From Smittia aterrima (Eukaryota > Arthropoda > Insecta > Diptera > Chironomidae): a stretch of DNA of 64,000 nt. Positions 24,785 to 37,368 of this stretch are shown here, piece by piece. The stretch lies in the NCBI GenBank assembly GCA_033063855.1, contig CP093829.1:7512243-7576242 (forward strand), read 5' to 3'. Each line of letters starts with the position of its first letter. Position 1 is the first letter of the stretch. The translations under genes were made by a program, and so were the position numbers. A model generated the notes under the pieces. The model saw only the letters and a list, made by a program, of their open reading frames with translations. It ran no database searches and had not been told where the DNA came from.

Positions 24785-27760
24785 TCATTTGCCTTCGAAT
24801 TTAATTCAACAGATTTGCTTAAAGCTAACGAACAAGCGAAAATGAAAATATTTATAAAAAAAAGGAAGGAATAGCGATGTCGAAATCTCCTCATTCGGTT
24901 TATCTCTTTTGGAGAAGAAAACTAAACACAAATGAAATTTATGTAGAAATGTTTTTATTGCTCTGTGCTTTGCCCTTGTCTCGTTTGCTCTCGAGCGGAT
25001 AATTTCTATCCCCCGTTTTTCCAATTTCCATTTTTACGCTTAAAATGTAATCTCCATATGGGGATAGAAAAATGTTCTCTCCTATAAAAAGAGTTTAGAG
25101 AGGGACGAGTGACTGGGTCATTAAGTTAATGGTTTTAACATTGGAGTGAAATTAAACTTTTGCACGACACAATCCAACGGAATAAAAAAAAAGTAAAAAA
25201 GGGAAAAGCAAACGACAATCGTGCGGGAGAGATCAAGATGTGTTCTCGCCTACACCGCTCAATGCAAGAGCTACAATTATTTCATTGAAGCTTTATAGAC
25301 TCGAAAACTTCCTCCACTCGTCGTTAGAGTAGCAGCAGTTTGAGTAGAATTTTTGTTGCCTCGCTTATAATTAGCACACGAACTTTGCCATGAATAATAA
25401 ACATTCATGCGCTCAAAAGTTAAACTGCTGTGCCGGTTTGCATTTGCATTGATTGGAGTTTCGCTTCCTCCATGCTTCCCAACAAAACCGAGTGCTATTA
25501 GTAGGGAGGTCACTTAATCAGTTTGCCAACTGAAATATCAATGTTCATTTCGATAGCACGTTTCGCAATTGCGACTATAATTTCAATAAACTATTTGTTG
25601 CTCTCTCTCTTTTCTGTTGCGAGCCTCGAACTAACTCGACAACAAAATGCAGCTGAGTCTCCCCGAAAAAAGTAATTACTTTGCATTAGAAATGTCACGA
25701 ACTGTACAAAATAACTCGGAACATCGAAGAGAAAACCATTTCAACACATTCCGCTCAGTTCTTTTTGTTCCTATAAATCCCGATCGGATTAGTTTTTTTT
25801 TCCCTTCTTTCCTCGTATTGCTTCTGCTGATTTTTCGGAGGTTTATTTGAAAAGTTAGTCAACGTCAATACGTTTGGGAGCAATCGAATTGAAATCTTAT
25901 TTACTGCAAAGCTCGGACATGACTGATAAAGTCTACTGCCTTCATTCGGAAACATGAATGTTGTGTGTGCTTCGGTAGCCTTTTTTTCTCTTCTCCAAGT
26001 GAAGTTGGGAAATTAACATAATAAAATTGATTTTTCTTTTTCCTTTTGCTTGCGGAGGGATGTTTGGGTCTTTTAGGAAGCTCTTTCAGTGAACACACAC
26101 AAGCTCTGAGAACATCAAGTTAATGCTTTAGGATGTACAGCAGCATTCTCTATCAATCGGATTGAATCCCATGGAATCCTTCCCCAAAAATCTGTTCATT
26201 GAACTAGCTCACTTTTATTATAGTGAAGCTCGGTTTTTGCTTATTATCGAATGCAAAGGCTGAAAAGTACGTGATGTGCTTTCACATAAATTGAGCACCC
26301 CTCTCTCCCCCTCTCTGACCACACAAGATGTTGAAACTTTATGACCATTACCTGAGTGTTACCAGAAGAGTTCCTTAGTTTGGACGATTTGAGTGTTATT
26401 ATGTCTGAGAAACAAAAGCAAAAGGAAATCTCACTCAACATGACAAGAAAAATAGTTTTCCCGGAAAGCACACAAAGTTTTCCTTTTTTTTTCATTTCTC
26501 CTCTCTCTCGTTTAGAGGAGATAGCGAAAGGAGATGAGGCCAACACAATAAAGTGGTCACTTTGCTACGTGAGCTCATCATGTCGTTAAATCTGAGCTCC
26601 GTGACATTTAAAATTTTCATTTTTGTCTTCAACACAAACATCTCATCTCATTTCGCTTGCACGAACTCGTTCGCCGGAAATTCAACAGAAATATTTTATG
26701 TGTCGAGTGGGAGTTGAACTTTGGCTGCTTCTGTTTTTGGATTTGTGCAACAAGAATAAAACGCCTTGCGATTGTGTGTTGAGTATTCCTCGTTCGAAAC
26801 GAAACCACACGTCACTTGCCAGCATGTAATTTAGGCAGAGAACTTGAGAGCTACCATCAAATGGTGTTTAGTGTAACATTACTTTTATAACTCGCACATC
26901 AAATGTACATTCAGTGAAAGCATATTGCTCGACTCGCCTCATTATTTATTCCCTCCATTTCATTACCGTCTCTATCTCTTTATCCTTGTAATTACACCAA
27001 TGTCGACATTTGCTCCTAAAATCTCAATTCGATAGACAAATTTTGGAGGAGAACCTTCATCATCAACGAAAGGAAGGTTTCGGGGTGAACAGTAAAACAT
27101 TTTAAATGTGTGAAAATATATTTCACAAATCAATAATTGAAGCCGGAGCGTTATCGCTCGCTTGCTCCAACACACGCAGCCGTCATCATTGTTTTATAGA
27201 GCTTCTGCGGTTTATCTGCGGGATATAAAAGTAAAAGAAAAGTTTTTATCACTCGGCACACAGACGCACAGCTTTTTTTTTTGTGCAATCGATGTAAGTA
27301 AACGAGTCTTTTTGCGAAGCACTCAACATATTGTCTGAGAGAGCGTGATAACGAAATATTCTCGTAAAATTTACTTCTCCCTTATGGATTCTCTAAATCA
27401 TGGACAATAAAAGAACAAGAAAAAAGTTCATCGATCGTGGTTTTGAGTCTTTGAGACAAAGGGAAAAATTTCTCGGATGATTGAAATTGAATTTTGAATT
27501 TATCTCACAACCTTTCTCAAGCCACCGCAACATTCAATTTTATGATGTGTATGATGTGGGTGGGGGGAGGATTGAAACCATCATAACGTAAGATTGAAGG
27601 AAGCCTATTCAATCGCTGGTTGTAAAACGATGAAAAGAAATTCCTTCAATTCTCATAAAAAGAAATCGATAGAAAGCTAAATCTTCTCATCAATTAAACG
27701 ACATTCGAACCAGACTTGAGACAGGGGAAGAAACTTAGACTGAAGCGAATCGAATCGAAC

Positions 27761-27778
27761 GAGAGAGAGAGAGAGAGA
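27761..27778. repeat. (GA)9 microsatellite
   Basis: Nine perfect GA units, the longest uninterrupted GA tract noticed in the window, about 1.7 kb upstream of the nested gene's start codon. Confidence 0.9.
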
Positions 27779-28662
27779 TGAGCAGCATTATCGTAAATCC
27801 GACTTCAAACAAACAAATTCCCCTAATTCTTTCATGATTGCGCCGTCATCAGAAAGATCCACAGTACTTACAAGATTCGTTTGAATCTGAAGAAACTTAC
27901 AAGGAGACAAGAAACACATTAGTTAAGAGAAGTTATTTGAACCATTATTGAACATCGGTTAGGACGTTAAAGCTCAGTTTCTAAGTTTGATGAAGGAAAC
28001 TGAGTGGACAGGAGAGCTTGAGAACAATCGAATGACGTTGAATTGTACGGGACAAATTGCTATCGAGTCGAGTTAGTATTTGGTCTGTTGAAAGTTATTT
28101 ATTTTCCTCTGTGTCTCCAAGGACTTTGATGTGCACCGTTCGACTGAATCATTCATGCGAGTTGGAGACGATGGAGTGATATGGCTATGCCATGACTTTC
28201 AATAATTCTGTGGCAAGTTTTATTGATCAAAAATCTGTCAAGCGCAAACTACAGAAAATTACAAATGTTCACCACAATTAAGAATTATTTCGAATTCCCA
28301 CCGAACGTTAATTACGTTTTTACCTTCAAAAAGTTTTATCCAATAAATTTGGAAAATTCGTGTTTGAAATTTAACAAATTACACCTCATGCCATGAAATG
28401 AGCAATTTCTCGTTTACATTGTGCAGGTTCATGGAAAAACGAGTAAACTAAAGTTAATTAATTAAATTTTAGTTTTTCCACATTTATTTAACAAGAGAAC
28501 GATTGCATGACTACATCTCAGCAAAGCATCAATGCAATTTGCTTAATTAAAATGAAATATTCTCGTTCAAGTCAAGTAAAACATTTATTTGTCAATTTTG
28601 TTTAGTTTCCACGTTATTCGCTTGGCGCAAATGCTTGAGAGGAGAATGTTTGATTAAGACCC

Positions 28663-28693
28663 TGATAAGATAACGCACCAGATTCGTTATCAG
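28663..28693. promoter_or_regulatory. GATA-motif cluster upstream of nested gene
   Basis: Three GATA cores occur within 31 bp: TGATAAG at 28663-28669, the overlapping GATAAC at 28669-28674, and GTTATCAG (CTGATAAC on the other strand) at 28686-28693. They sit about 100 bp upstream of an insect initiator-like sequence. GATA factors drive gut, fat body and blood cell expression in flies, so the nested gene may be expressed in one of these tissues. The motif cluster is seen; the function is inference. Confidence 0.4.
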
Positions 28694-28791
28694 CTCTGGA
28701 AAGTGCTCATGTGTATTAATACATATTTTTTGTGCGATATCTTTCATTCGAAGGTGTGGTACGAGACGAAGAGTTTAGTTTTAGAGTTTTA

Positions 28792-28803
28792 TCAGTCAGT
28801 CAG
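28792..28803 (+). promoter_or_regulatory. Candidate transcription start (TCAGTC initiator repeat)
   Basis: TCAGTC, TCAGTC and TCAGTT overlap in tandem and match the arthropod initiator TCAKTY. No TATA box is evident about 30 bp upstream. A possible 5' UTR exon would run from about 28794 to 28879, ending at a GGTAATTG donor-like site. It would splice to the TTTCTCATAG acceptor at 29470, four bases before the start codon. RNA evidence is needed. Confidence 0.35.
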
Positions 28804-29474
28804 TTGAGAGATTGAGTTGAAAAGTGAATGAACAAGAAATTGAAAGGAAAGAAGAAAAAAAAGAGAGCAAAGGAAATTGGTAATTGACAAAGTCTTATTG
28901 CCTTCAAATGCTTTTGAGATTTAAACTAAAATTCAATTAAGTTTAATGGAAGCCGTTGCATAACATTTTGCAATGCTCGAACTTGAAAAGAGAAACATGA
29001 CTCGAGCACAATGGAGAATCTGTTCGGGTGTGGCATTTAAAAGTTCAACGTTTGCCTCTCTGACTTTCCTGTTAAGGTTCAGAAAGTTTAATTCATTCAT
29101 TGATAGTGTCAGGAGCACTCAGCTTAATTTTCCTTCGTGGTCGATGACTAAGAAGAGTTTTTCAATTGAATTTCAATCTGATTCAGCTTCAGCTTCGACT
29201 CATTATGAACTAGTCCCACCCTACGCTGATTAACACTTTACCATTGAAAACCTTTCTTATCAATTTTTGTTCCACATAAAATACTGATAGCGCGAAAAAA
29301 AAACTTTATAAATTTCAATGCGATAAAGGCATTTCTAGTTAGACAACCATCGTGAAGAAACAACATGAAATTTGTTATACATACAAACGCGAACGTTATT
29401 GATTTCCATTCTCGCCTTTGAATGACGTGATATTTGCTTCGCAGGTGCAGCAGTAAAAAATTTCTCATAGAAAT

Positions 29475-32400
29475 ATGTCACCGAAAGCTGTGAAATGTTT
29501 ATTATTGATGTTTGTGGCAACATGCATCGCCCAGCAGGAAAATATATCGCCGAACGCTCAGCCAAGAGTCGCACTTCTATTACAGGTTGGTTCAATAAAA
29601 CTGTTCACCTCATTCTCGAGTCTCGAGGGATGACGAGATTGAGATATCGAACGATTTACTGAGTTCTAAATTTTCTCTAGGAATGCTACAGGCGACGAGA
29701 TATTTTCGAGCGTGATAACCGTCTGCCTATGACTCCAAATATGTTGATTGAACTTATTCGAAGAGTCGAAGATAGTCCTGGCTTTACTTTGAACCTTCAG
29801 CAATTCACCAGCAGCCTGTTGCATCGTTTTAAGCAGGATGGAATTATCCGTAAGTGTTCATTCATTTTCCTCAAACGAAATTCAATTTTAGGGAGCGTCG
29901 ACATGCAATTTTCAATTTCCCGTCTCGAAAATGTTTCAATCAGAGCACGTTGAAAGAAATCAACTTGGATTATGAATTTTCGACATGGGATTTTGAAGTT
30001 AAGCTCCCCCCAAACACATACAACATGCACACAGAAAGTTGAGCAATCGAAATAATTTTTCAATTTTTCTCTCTCGAAAAGCCTCAACAACAAACGTCGC
30101 TTCAGCTCAAGCGGACATTTTACAATACAGTACACACGGTTTTAACTTCCCAAAACATCGTGTTCTCCTAAATCGACTCATTCCCGGTCAAGCAAACCAA
30201 TTTCCCATCGCTTCGCTTTCACTCCAAGAACAGGTGAGTCAGCATGACTAACACTTCATAATGTAATTAATCTTTTTCTTGATAACGAATTTGTTCTATG
30301 CTTTTCACAGTGTGCACTTCATTGGATGCTTTCCAGTTCAATAGAGACACAAGTCCGAGGCGATGAGGGGCAGAGATGCAGTCAATTGGCTCAGTATCGC
30401 GCTGTTCGTGTGCCTAGAGACACAGAGGACGTTGAAATGATGAAGACTCCTGAGATGGCGAATGTTCGTCGGCGAATGCATAAAAAGTTTGGACGTTATC
30501 AGAATGAAGATGAAGAGCCAGCAGAGGCAGTTGAAGAAGAGGCTCCGGAAGAGGCTACGCCAGAAGAAGAAGGAGAGCAGTTGGAGGAAGAAGGCGAAAA
30601 TGTTGAAATTGCAGAGCAAAATGTTGATGCCAACGGCAACGTTATATCTCAATGTCCAGTGGAGAACGGAGTCTTACAATCATCGTGGGGAGCTTTCAGC
30701 GCAGGAACAGTCATCGCAGGAATTGCGGCTGGTTTAGAACGTCAACAAGTCTCTGTCCGTGATTTAGTTGGAGAAGCCAACATGGGCCAATTCAGATTTG
30801 CTCGTCAACAAGCTGGAATTACTGTTGATAATCGTTTCGCAGCGACATTGTGTGGCGATATTGCAGAAGCCGTTCTTCGACAAAGTCCACAAACCGTTCA
30901 AGTCGGAGCCACAGGTGCTTGGAACAACACAGCCGTTCCACGTTGGTAAGAAAAAATTTCATTAAACTTTTTCGTGACTAAGATTTCAATGTTTTGATTT
31001 TTCTTTTTCTTCTTTGTTCAGGTATTTCTTATCGCAACGTGATCGTTTAGAACTAACTGACGCTGAGATTCGCGGTGGAATTGATGGCTTAGGTAAGTCA
31101 ATTGCGATTCGAAAATTGATTTGATTTTAATCTTGAAATTCATAGTTTTGGCTACAAACATTTTGGAATGGAGGAACTCAGCATCGAACCTGAGACTGTC
31201 ACAGGTCCTCGACATGTATTACTCGCAACGGGGCATTTTCGGGATGATGAACGAAGAAACTGCCGTTCGTGCTTGCAATCGTAGAAATCTTTTCCCAGCT
31301 GTTGCTCCAATGGAACGACTGCGCGAACAATCGTTCGCATTCGCATCAGTTCTCGATGGGGAGATGCAAACAGAAGTGACTCTCGGCCCCAATTCGACAC
31401 AGAGAATATCAGCACAAGCAACCGATGCCTTGCAAAGTTATATAAGTAAGTATTCAATTACGAAAAGAAAAAGGAAAAATTAATAATTTTCCTCTCGGAA
31501 ACTGCTCGACTTTATGACAACACCTTTTTTTCAATATTTCCCTCTCCTCTTTTTCTCATTGTGCAGCAAACACTTTGAACGATTTGACATGCGCCGCAAC
31601 AGCAACAGTTCCGAACGACGAGACTATTTGGCGAGCAGCTTCGGATATTTATATCTTTATTGATACAACTTGGCCCTTGAGGGAGATTCAAACAATGATC
31701 GGGTAAGTGGAATGAAGAAATTTCATGAAATGATGATGATGACTTAATAAGCATCCTTACGCTCTAATTAATAATGCTCGAGGCCTGAACGGAAGAAGGT
31801 TTTTCCAAATAGTTTGCATAAGTTTCCTTTTAAAGTTTGATGATTGCTTCGAGCGAAATATTTGAAGATCCTGAGTTTTAACGCCCCTCATTGAATATTA
31901 TAAAGTTTTTGTTTGCATAACTCACTCTCACTCCCTTCTACTTCATCTTCTCCTAATAGACATGTTTTGAACAATTTGGAAGTGGGCAGATTCGGAACAA
32001 CATACACGATTCTTAACGCTAACAACGCAAACATCATGGTTAACACGACGAGCCGATTGAGTGATCTCTACACGCAATGGAACCAAAGCGTTCACGACAA
32101 CCGTAAGTTTCACGTTTCATTTGGATATTCATCAGTTTTTTTTATGTCACGTTGTTTGTCACCTGTTGAATCGCACACGAGAGTGACGATATATCATTCA
32201 TAATTTCAACAATTCAATTATTGATTCTTCTTTATTGCTTTTTCCAATTAAACAGATCCACAAGGATTGAATCTGCCCAACATTCTTACGGAAATGCGTA
32301 ACCACTCACGTGCACTCCTGAATCATGAAAGAGCGTCGGTTGTAGTCACGGGGCGATCCCACATTGCCCTCGTGATTCCAAACACAGCAGCGGTAAGCGA

Positions 32401-33422
32401 AGAGCACACCAACTTTGCTCTACAGCAATTGTGGATCTTCCGTGAGGAAATTCCCGACCTGAGATGGATTTACTGGAGCGGAGGCTCTGCTAATCGCTTC
32501 GAACGATTCGTCCGTGAGCCTGCACGAGATTTATTCGCATTACGCATTGATTTACAAGGCATCGGAGGCGATTCAATACAAGCTGTTGCTTTCCCCGTCA
32601 TTCATCGCATTCAACAAGAGCCAAGAAGGATCATTAATCACAGGTGTGTGATGGGGTTGTTTTTACTGGCTCCTGTTTGACATTCAACAGTGTAAAAGCC
32701 ATGTACATGTTTATGTGTTCTCAATGTTCCATTTATTTTGAAAGCGAACGCGTTGAAGGTTATTTACGTTTTATTCAAATGAAACCTTTTTTTTTTATTT
32801 TAGATGCGGAGCAGATTGGAGAGATGAGGGACAATCTGGTAACAGTGTCGCTGTACAATTCGTTGAGCCACGCGGAATTGTGTTCTACCGCATGCATCCA
32901 AACTATTTCTTCCATGGAGCTGGCAATCGACGTGTAAGAATTCATGGCGCCGGTTTCTCAGCCATCACTGTCTGTCACTCAAGAAACATTGAGCGACCAA
33001 GGTTGGTATTCAAAGATATTTTGATTCTTGAGGGGAATGGGGTTGGTAATGAAATAAATGAGCGATTAATCTTTTCGTCTTTTGTCTTTCCTCTCCGTAG
33101 AGCTAATGCCACGAACAATGAACAGCAGCAGGGCGAAGTCACTTGTCAAAATGTGAATACCGACACTGTTGAAATTGATCTATCCAACGCTTGTGGAGGT
33201 CATGGAGTAATTCATACTTGCCCACCGCTGTTTATTTCGATTGAAGGAGCGCGTGTACAAGATGGAACAGCTTTAAGATGCCAAGACAGAGCCTGTCGAT
33301 TCCCAGATGACGCTCGATTTGAAATCATGGTCGACAACTTGGGATGCTTTAGCAGCGTAGGACAAATTGTTGCGTCGATCGCATTGGTCCTCGCATCTGT
33401 TACTTTAGCTTTAAGATTTTAA
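29475..33422 (+). CDS. Nested 11-exon gene: secreted, VWA-like, probably GPI-anchored protein
   Basis: Coding exons: 29475-29585, 29681-29849, 30082-30233, 30311-30945, 31022-31092, 31146-31445, 31567-31702, 31960-32102, 32256-32643, 32804-33001 and 33101-33422. All introns are GT-AG (53-257 bp) and phases chain without a break, giving 2625 nt and 874 residues. Residues 1-19 are a signal peptide (hydrophobic CLLLMFVATCIA, cleavage likely before QQ). Residues about 209-246 are strongly acidic (runs of E). Residues about 505-620 resemble a von Willebrand A fold: IYIFIDTTWP (D512) sits where DxSxS is expected, but the last serine is proline, so metal binding is doubtful. Six N-glycosylation sequons (for example N349) and several cysteines suggest an extracellular location. 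The last ~20 residues (VGQIVASIALVLASVTLALRF) end the protein with almost no cytoplasmic tail, as in a GPI-anchor signal. The gene lies antisense within bruno-3. I believe it belongs to a conserved uncharacterised insect family; no molecular function is known to me. Confidence 0.9.
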
Positions 33423-33457
33423 TGACGTTAAGTAGAAGCGATGTTCACAAAAATAGT

Positions 33458-33463
33458 ATTAAA
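33458..33463 (+). terminator. Candidate polyadenylation signal of nested gene
   Basis: ATTAAA, a common variant hexamer, 36 nt after the nested gene's stop codon. A canonical AATAAA at 34064-34069 is a possible distal alternative. Confidence 0.4.
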
Positions 33464-36400
33464 GTGCAAAATCCGGTTCGAAAGGAACATAACAAAAGCG
33501 AGAGGAAGCGATTTAAATCATGATAAATTGAACGAATTTTCTTCGACTTCTTCTCTCTTGTTGCGCAAAAAAAGCATTTAAACTTTGCATATTTTCACTC
33601 CGCACAGTAAAAAAAACTTACAAAAGAGCTGAACCTTATCGCTCATTCCATTTTCACTCGCTTTCCCGGATAAAACTACTTTGTATTCGTTCGCTGTAAA
33701 AAGCGAAATCATTTTCCATTCGAAATCATTGCAGATATTCCGAACTACAATTTAACATTTTTAATAACAATTATTTTTGCTTCGTCCTCTCTCTTCTTCT
33801 GTTTTTTTTCTGCATTGTGCATCGCTCGAGTGAATGTGAGTAATTTTCATTTTGAAATGAATTATGAAAATCTGTAAGATGGGACAGTAGAGAAAAAGAA
33901 AGAGAGTGAGGGGAGGGATGGATTGGAATTTCATTTTAAAAAATGACATGAATAATTTTATTATTTTTCCGCCGCTCGCTCTCTTAGAAAGAAAAATGGG
34001 AACGAGATGAAGAGACATTTGCCATAATTGCGAATGTTACGATAGAACAAGTGAATTGACTTTAATAAAATCAAATTAAGAAACACAAGCTGTGTCCTTC
34101 TCGAGGATATTTACTGTCGCAGTTGGAGCTTTGTCTTACTTAATGAAAGACCCTTCGCATTCTCGATTAAAAAATTAATAAAAAGTTCTTTTTTCTTCGT
34201 TTCACGTCAATGATCATAAAGTAACCGTGGCAACGAAAGTTCTTGACGACGACGACGAACGACGAGGCCTTTTTACGCTCAGGAGCACTAATGGCTTTTA
34301 TTCGCTTCTCCACTTCCTCTCGCTCTTTCGCAAACATCCTGTAATATCCAACATTCCGGCGTCCTCGACAATTTTGATAAACAAGTTCAAAGAAAACTTT
34401 CATGGAGATTTCCGGACGTTTCGAAATTAAAAATAAAAGTGCCGCTGAGTTTCTGTCGCTTCCACGCTTTTAATTTAATGCTCGAATTGTGTGTTATCGC
34501 CAAACACAAGGAAGAAGGAGAAAAATGAGCGCGAGAAGATAATAATCAACATGATGATGTAATTTTTTGGCTTAACGCGCCAGTCGGTCGCGCGAGGAAA
34601 TGAAAAGCGGAATGGGACGAAACGCTCGTTATTCGGTAATGTCATCGTCGAATGATGATTATTATGATGGTGTCTCAACAGAGTGTAAATCACATCGATT
34701 TGATTCCATAAAGCTGCCTTTTAAAGTCAGAACGTGAATCTATAAAAAAATCCACGCGATTCATCCCTCACACCTAGCGACTCTGTCTGTCTCTCTGTTA
34801 CTCTTGACATTAAAGCCAACGTCGCATTAACACAGAAACCTTGCACGCGCTTCGAAATTCGAATCGCTCTCATAAAAAGAGGCGTTCTTGACGTCGCATT
34901 GTCGCCAAGGTACATTAGGAGACGTTCGTTGATCTATTAAAAGAAAGAAAAGCTCTTAAATTTAGTCTTTCAGTCTATTATCAATTGACAGAGCGAGGAG
35001 TGTGTCTATTTGAATTTATGTTCGTCGAACGACTTATAAAAGTATCGGAACAGCCCAATTATGAAGTAAAAAGTAAAAGCTGCTCGTTAAACGACGTCCC
35101 CTTGTGAATAAGTTAGATCGGTTCAAGGTAAGAGCCAGCCCACGAAAAGTTTCTTACGGAACCATTTGTTGATTTCTCACGCTTTTCTTTGAACCGACAA
35201 GCGAAGGGGAGAAGAAATTATCAAGTAAGAATGTTAAATAATGTCATTAGAATGTAAAATGTATTAGACTTTACATGAAAATTACTTTTTCTTTTTCGTG
35301 GCTAAAGTAAACCGAAAAAAAAAACTTTCGGTTTGGTGAGAACTCTTGCACGTGAAGTAAATTGTTCAAGTGAAAAGTTGAATTTCGATTTAAATCAATC
35401 GCTCTCGTTGGTTTGAACTAAAGCATTATGGACAGAAGAAGAACATGAAAAATTTCTTTTATGCGGTCGACTCGATGATCATTCAATATGCGGAAAACAT
35501 GTTTGATTTCCAAATCCGATTGATTTTCACATCGTTGGGCACAACACCCTCATCATTTTTCTCTTCATTCAGAGTTTGGAAGAAAAGTTTTTTTATTTGG
35601 GAACGAAATTAAGATTTGTCTTCAATGATCAATTGGATTTTTTCTTTTTTTCGGAGGTTCAAGTCTCAGACGACATTTTGAATAAAAAACAAACTTGAAG
35701 ATTTTCTCGAATGCTCGGACAACCAAAACTACTTTTAAAGTAACGTCATAAAAGTGAAATCTGTCATCAAGACTCTCGCATTAATGTCATTCGACGCTGC
35801 ATAGTAAGGAAGGACTTTTCTCTATCTTCTCCAAAAGGACGTCATTTAAAGAATGAAGGACAGGAGAAGGCAAATTTAATAAAGACCGCAGCAGTTTCTC
35901 AACATTCTTCAAAACAAGAATGTGCATACCCCCGTTGAGTATCTTTTTCCTTCACTTTACTTCGTCTTCCAAGCACATTGTTATAAAATTTCTGTATAAA
36001 GAAATAATCAAACATCTGGTGCACTTTTAGATTCAGTTTTTTTCTTTGGTTTTTCCTCCTTCTTTCTCTTTTAGATGCTTGGATGGATGATAAAGTAAAG
36101 GATCTAAAAAATGTGAACCAAGAGGAAAAAGTTTCTCCTCGTTGCACGATATTCCTTTTTTTACTCGTTGCCCCTGCCAAGTTAGCTTGTTGCTGTTTTG
36201 TCGAATCAGTGTTTAAGATTGGAAAATAATATGCAAGCGGAAAATTGTGTCTGAATAATCATCCATTATTAAATGTTACTAAAATTACAAATTATTTTTT
36301 AAAGACGAAGAACGAAGAGGAACTTTTTATATAAACTCGACTAGAATGAGCTCGAGCTGTGTTGCTGGTGAAATAATCAACAAGAAAATTTCTCCAATGA

Positions 36401-37353
36401 ACATGGCGTCACGGAAGAAAAGCAGGAAAGAGAGATGACGAAAACTTCGTAAAATTTATTAAAATATGAAATTTTCTCCCCTCTCATGAGTTATTTTCCT
36501 CCTCCGCTTCTGATAGCATTTCATCATTTTAACTACGTTCATCCGAAATTCCTTTCACGAGGGCGATAAAAAAGTGTAAATTTCTCTATTGAATGAAATT
36601 CAGGGACTCTGCTTCTTTACATGAACGAGAAAGTTTTTTTTTTTGACAAAGATGAGACGAAAATCATTTTTTATTTTTTTCGGAAAGTTCTTCTTGATAA
36701 AGAATGAAAAGTTTTTTCCTTTTTGGTCACTTTGCTCATGTTTAAACATGACAGATAAATAATATTTTCCTTTCGTCTCGAGAGAATTAAATTTCTCAAC
36801 TCTCTCAAGGTTTTCCTTTTAAATCTAAATCTTACTCAATAAATTTTAAGAGATGAGTGTAAATAAATCAAAATTCGGCAGCTTTCCCCAAGTACAACGA
36901 AAGCGTCTGCTAATGACAACTGTTGAGCCAAAAGCAAAGAGAGACTCATAAACAGAACGGCAAATGAAATATGGAAAGCTCTTTACATAACCGAACGAAT
37001 GTGTGTACTCAGACGAGAAAAGTTTTCTTTTTTTGATACAAGTCCGATGTGACATGAACAGAAAGAAAAGACAAATACGATGAAACCTCAGCCAGACTTG
37101 TCAGGAGGAGGAAAATTCAAAATGGAAGACCAAACATTACTTTTTCTCTTAAAAGTCCTAAATCTATCGTAAATTTATCATAATCACTGATATAACTCTT
37201 ACTCCGCCCTCCCAAAGTGTGCAGAATAAATTTTCATCTTCAACGACAAATTATCGCTCTCGCAAGGTTGACAGTCAGACATTGATATGATATAAATTAT
37301 TCTGTAGTGCTTATACACAAAAGAGCACTTATCACAACCTTCTCCAGCTTATG

Positions 37354-37368
37354 GCTGCTGCTGCTGCT
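37354..37368. repeat. (GCT)5 trinucleotide tract
   Basis: Five perfect GCT units followed by GCCACCGC. It is not within a supported coding exon. Confidence 0.85.

Larger units (their letters stand above)
22137..28662. other. Intronic DNA left of the nested gene (6.5 kb)
   Basis: AT-rich DNA with a (GA)8 tract at 24311-24326 and a (GA)9 tract at 27761-27778. The block at 24565-24784 is less AT-rich and more complex than its surroundings and is described separately. No gene is otherwise supported. Confidence 0.6.

Noticed and set aside
30338..30652. Minus-strand 104-codon frame
   Set aside because: It is the antisense shadow of nested-gene exon 4, created by the glutamate-rich coding sequence.
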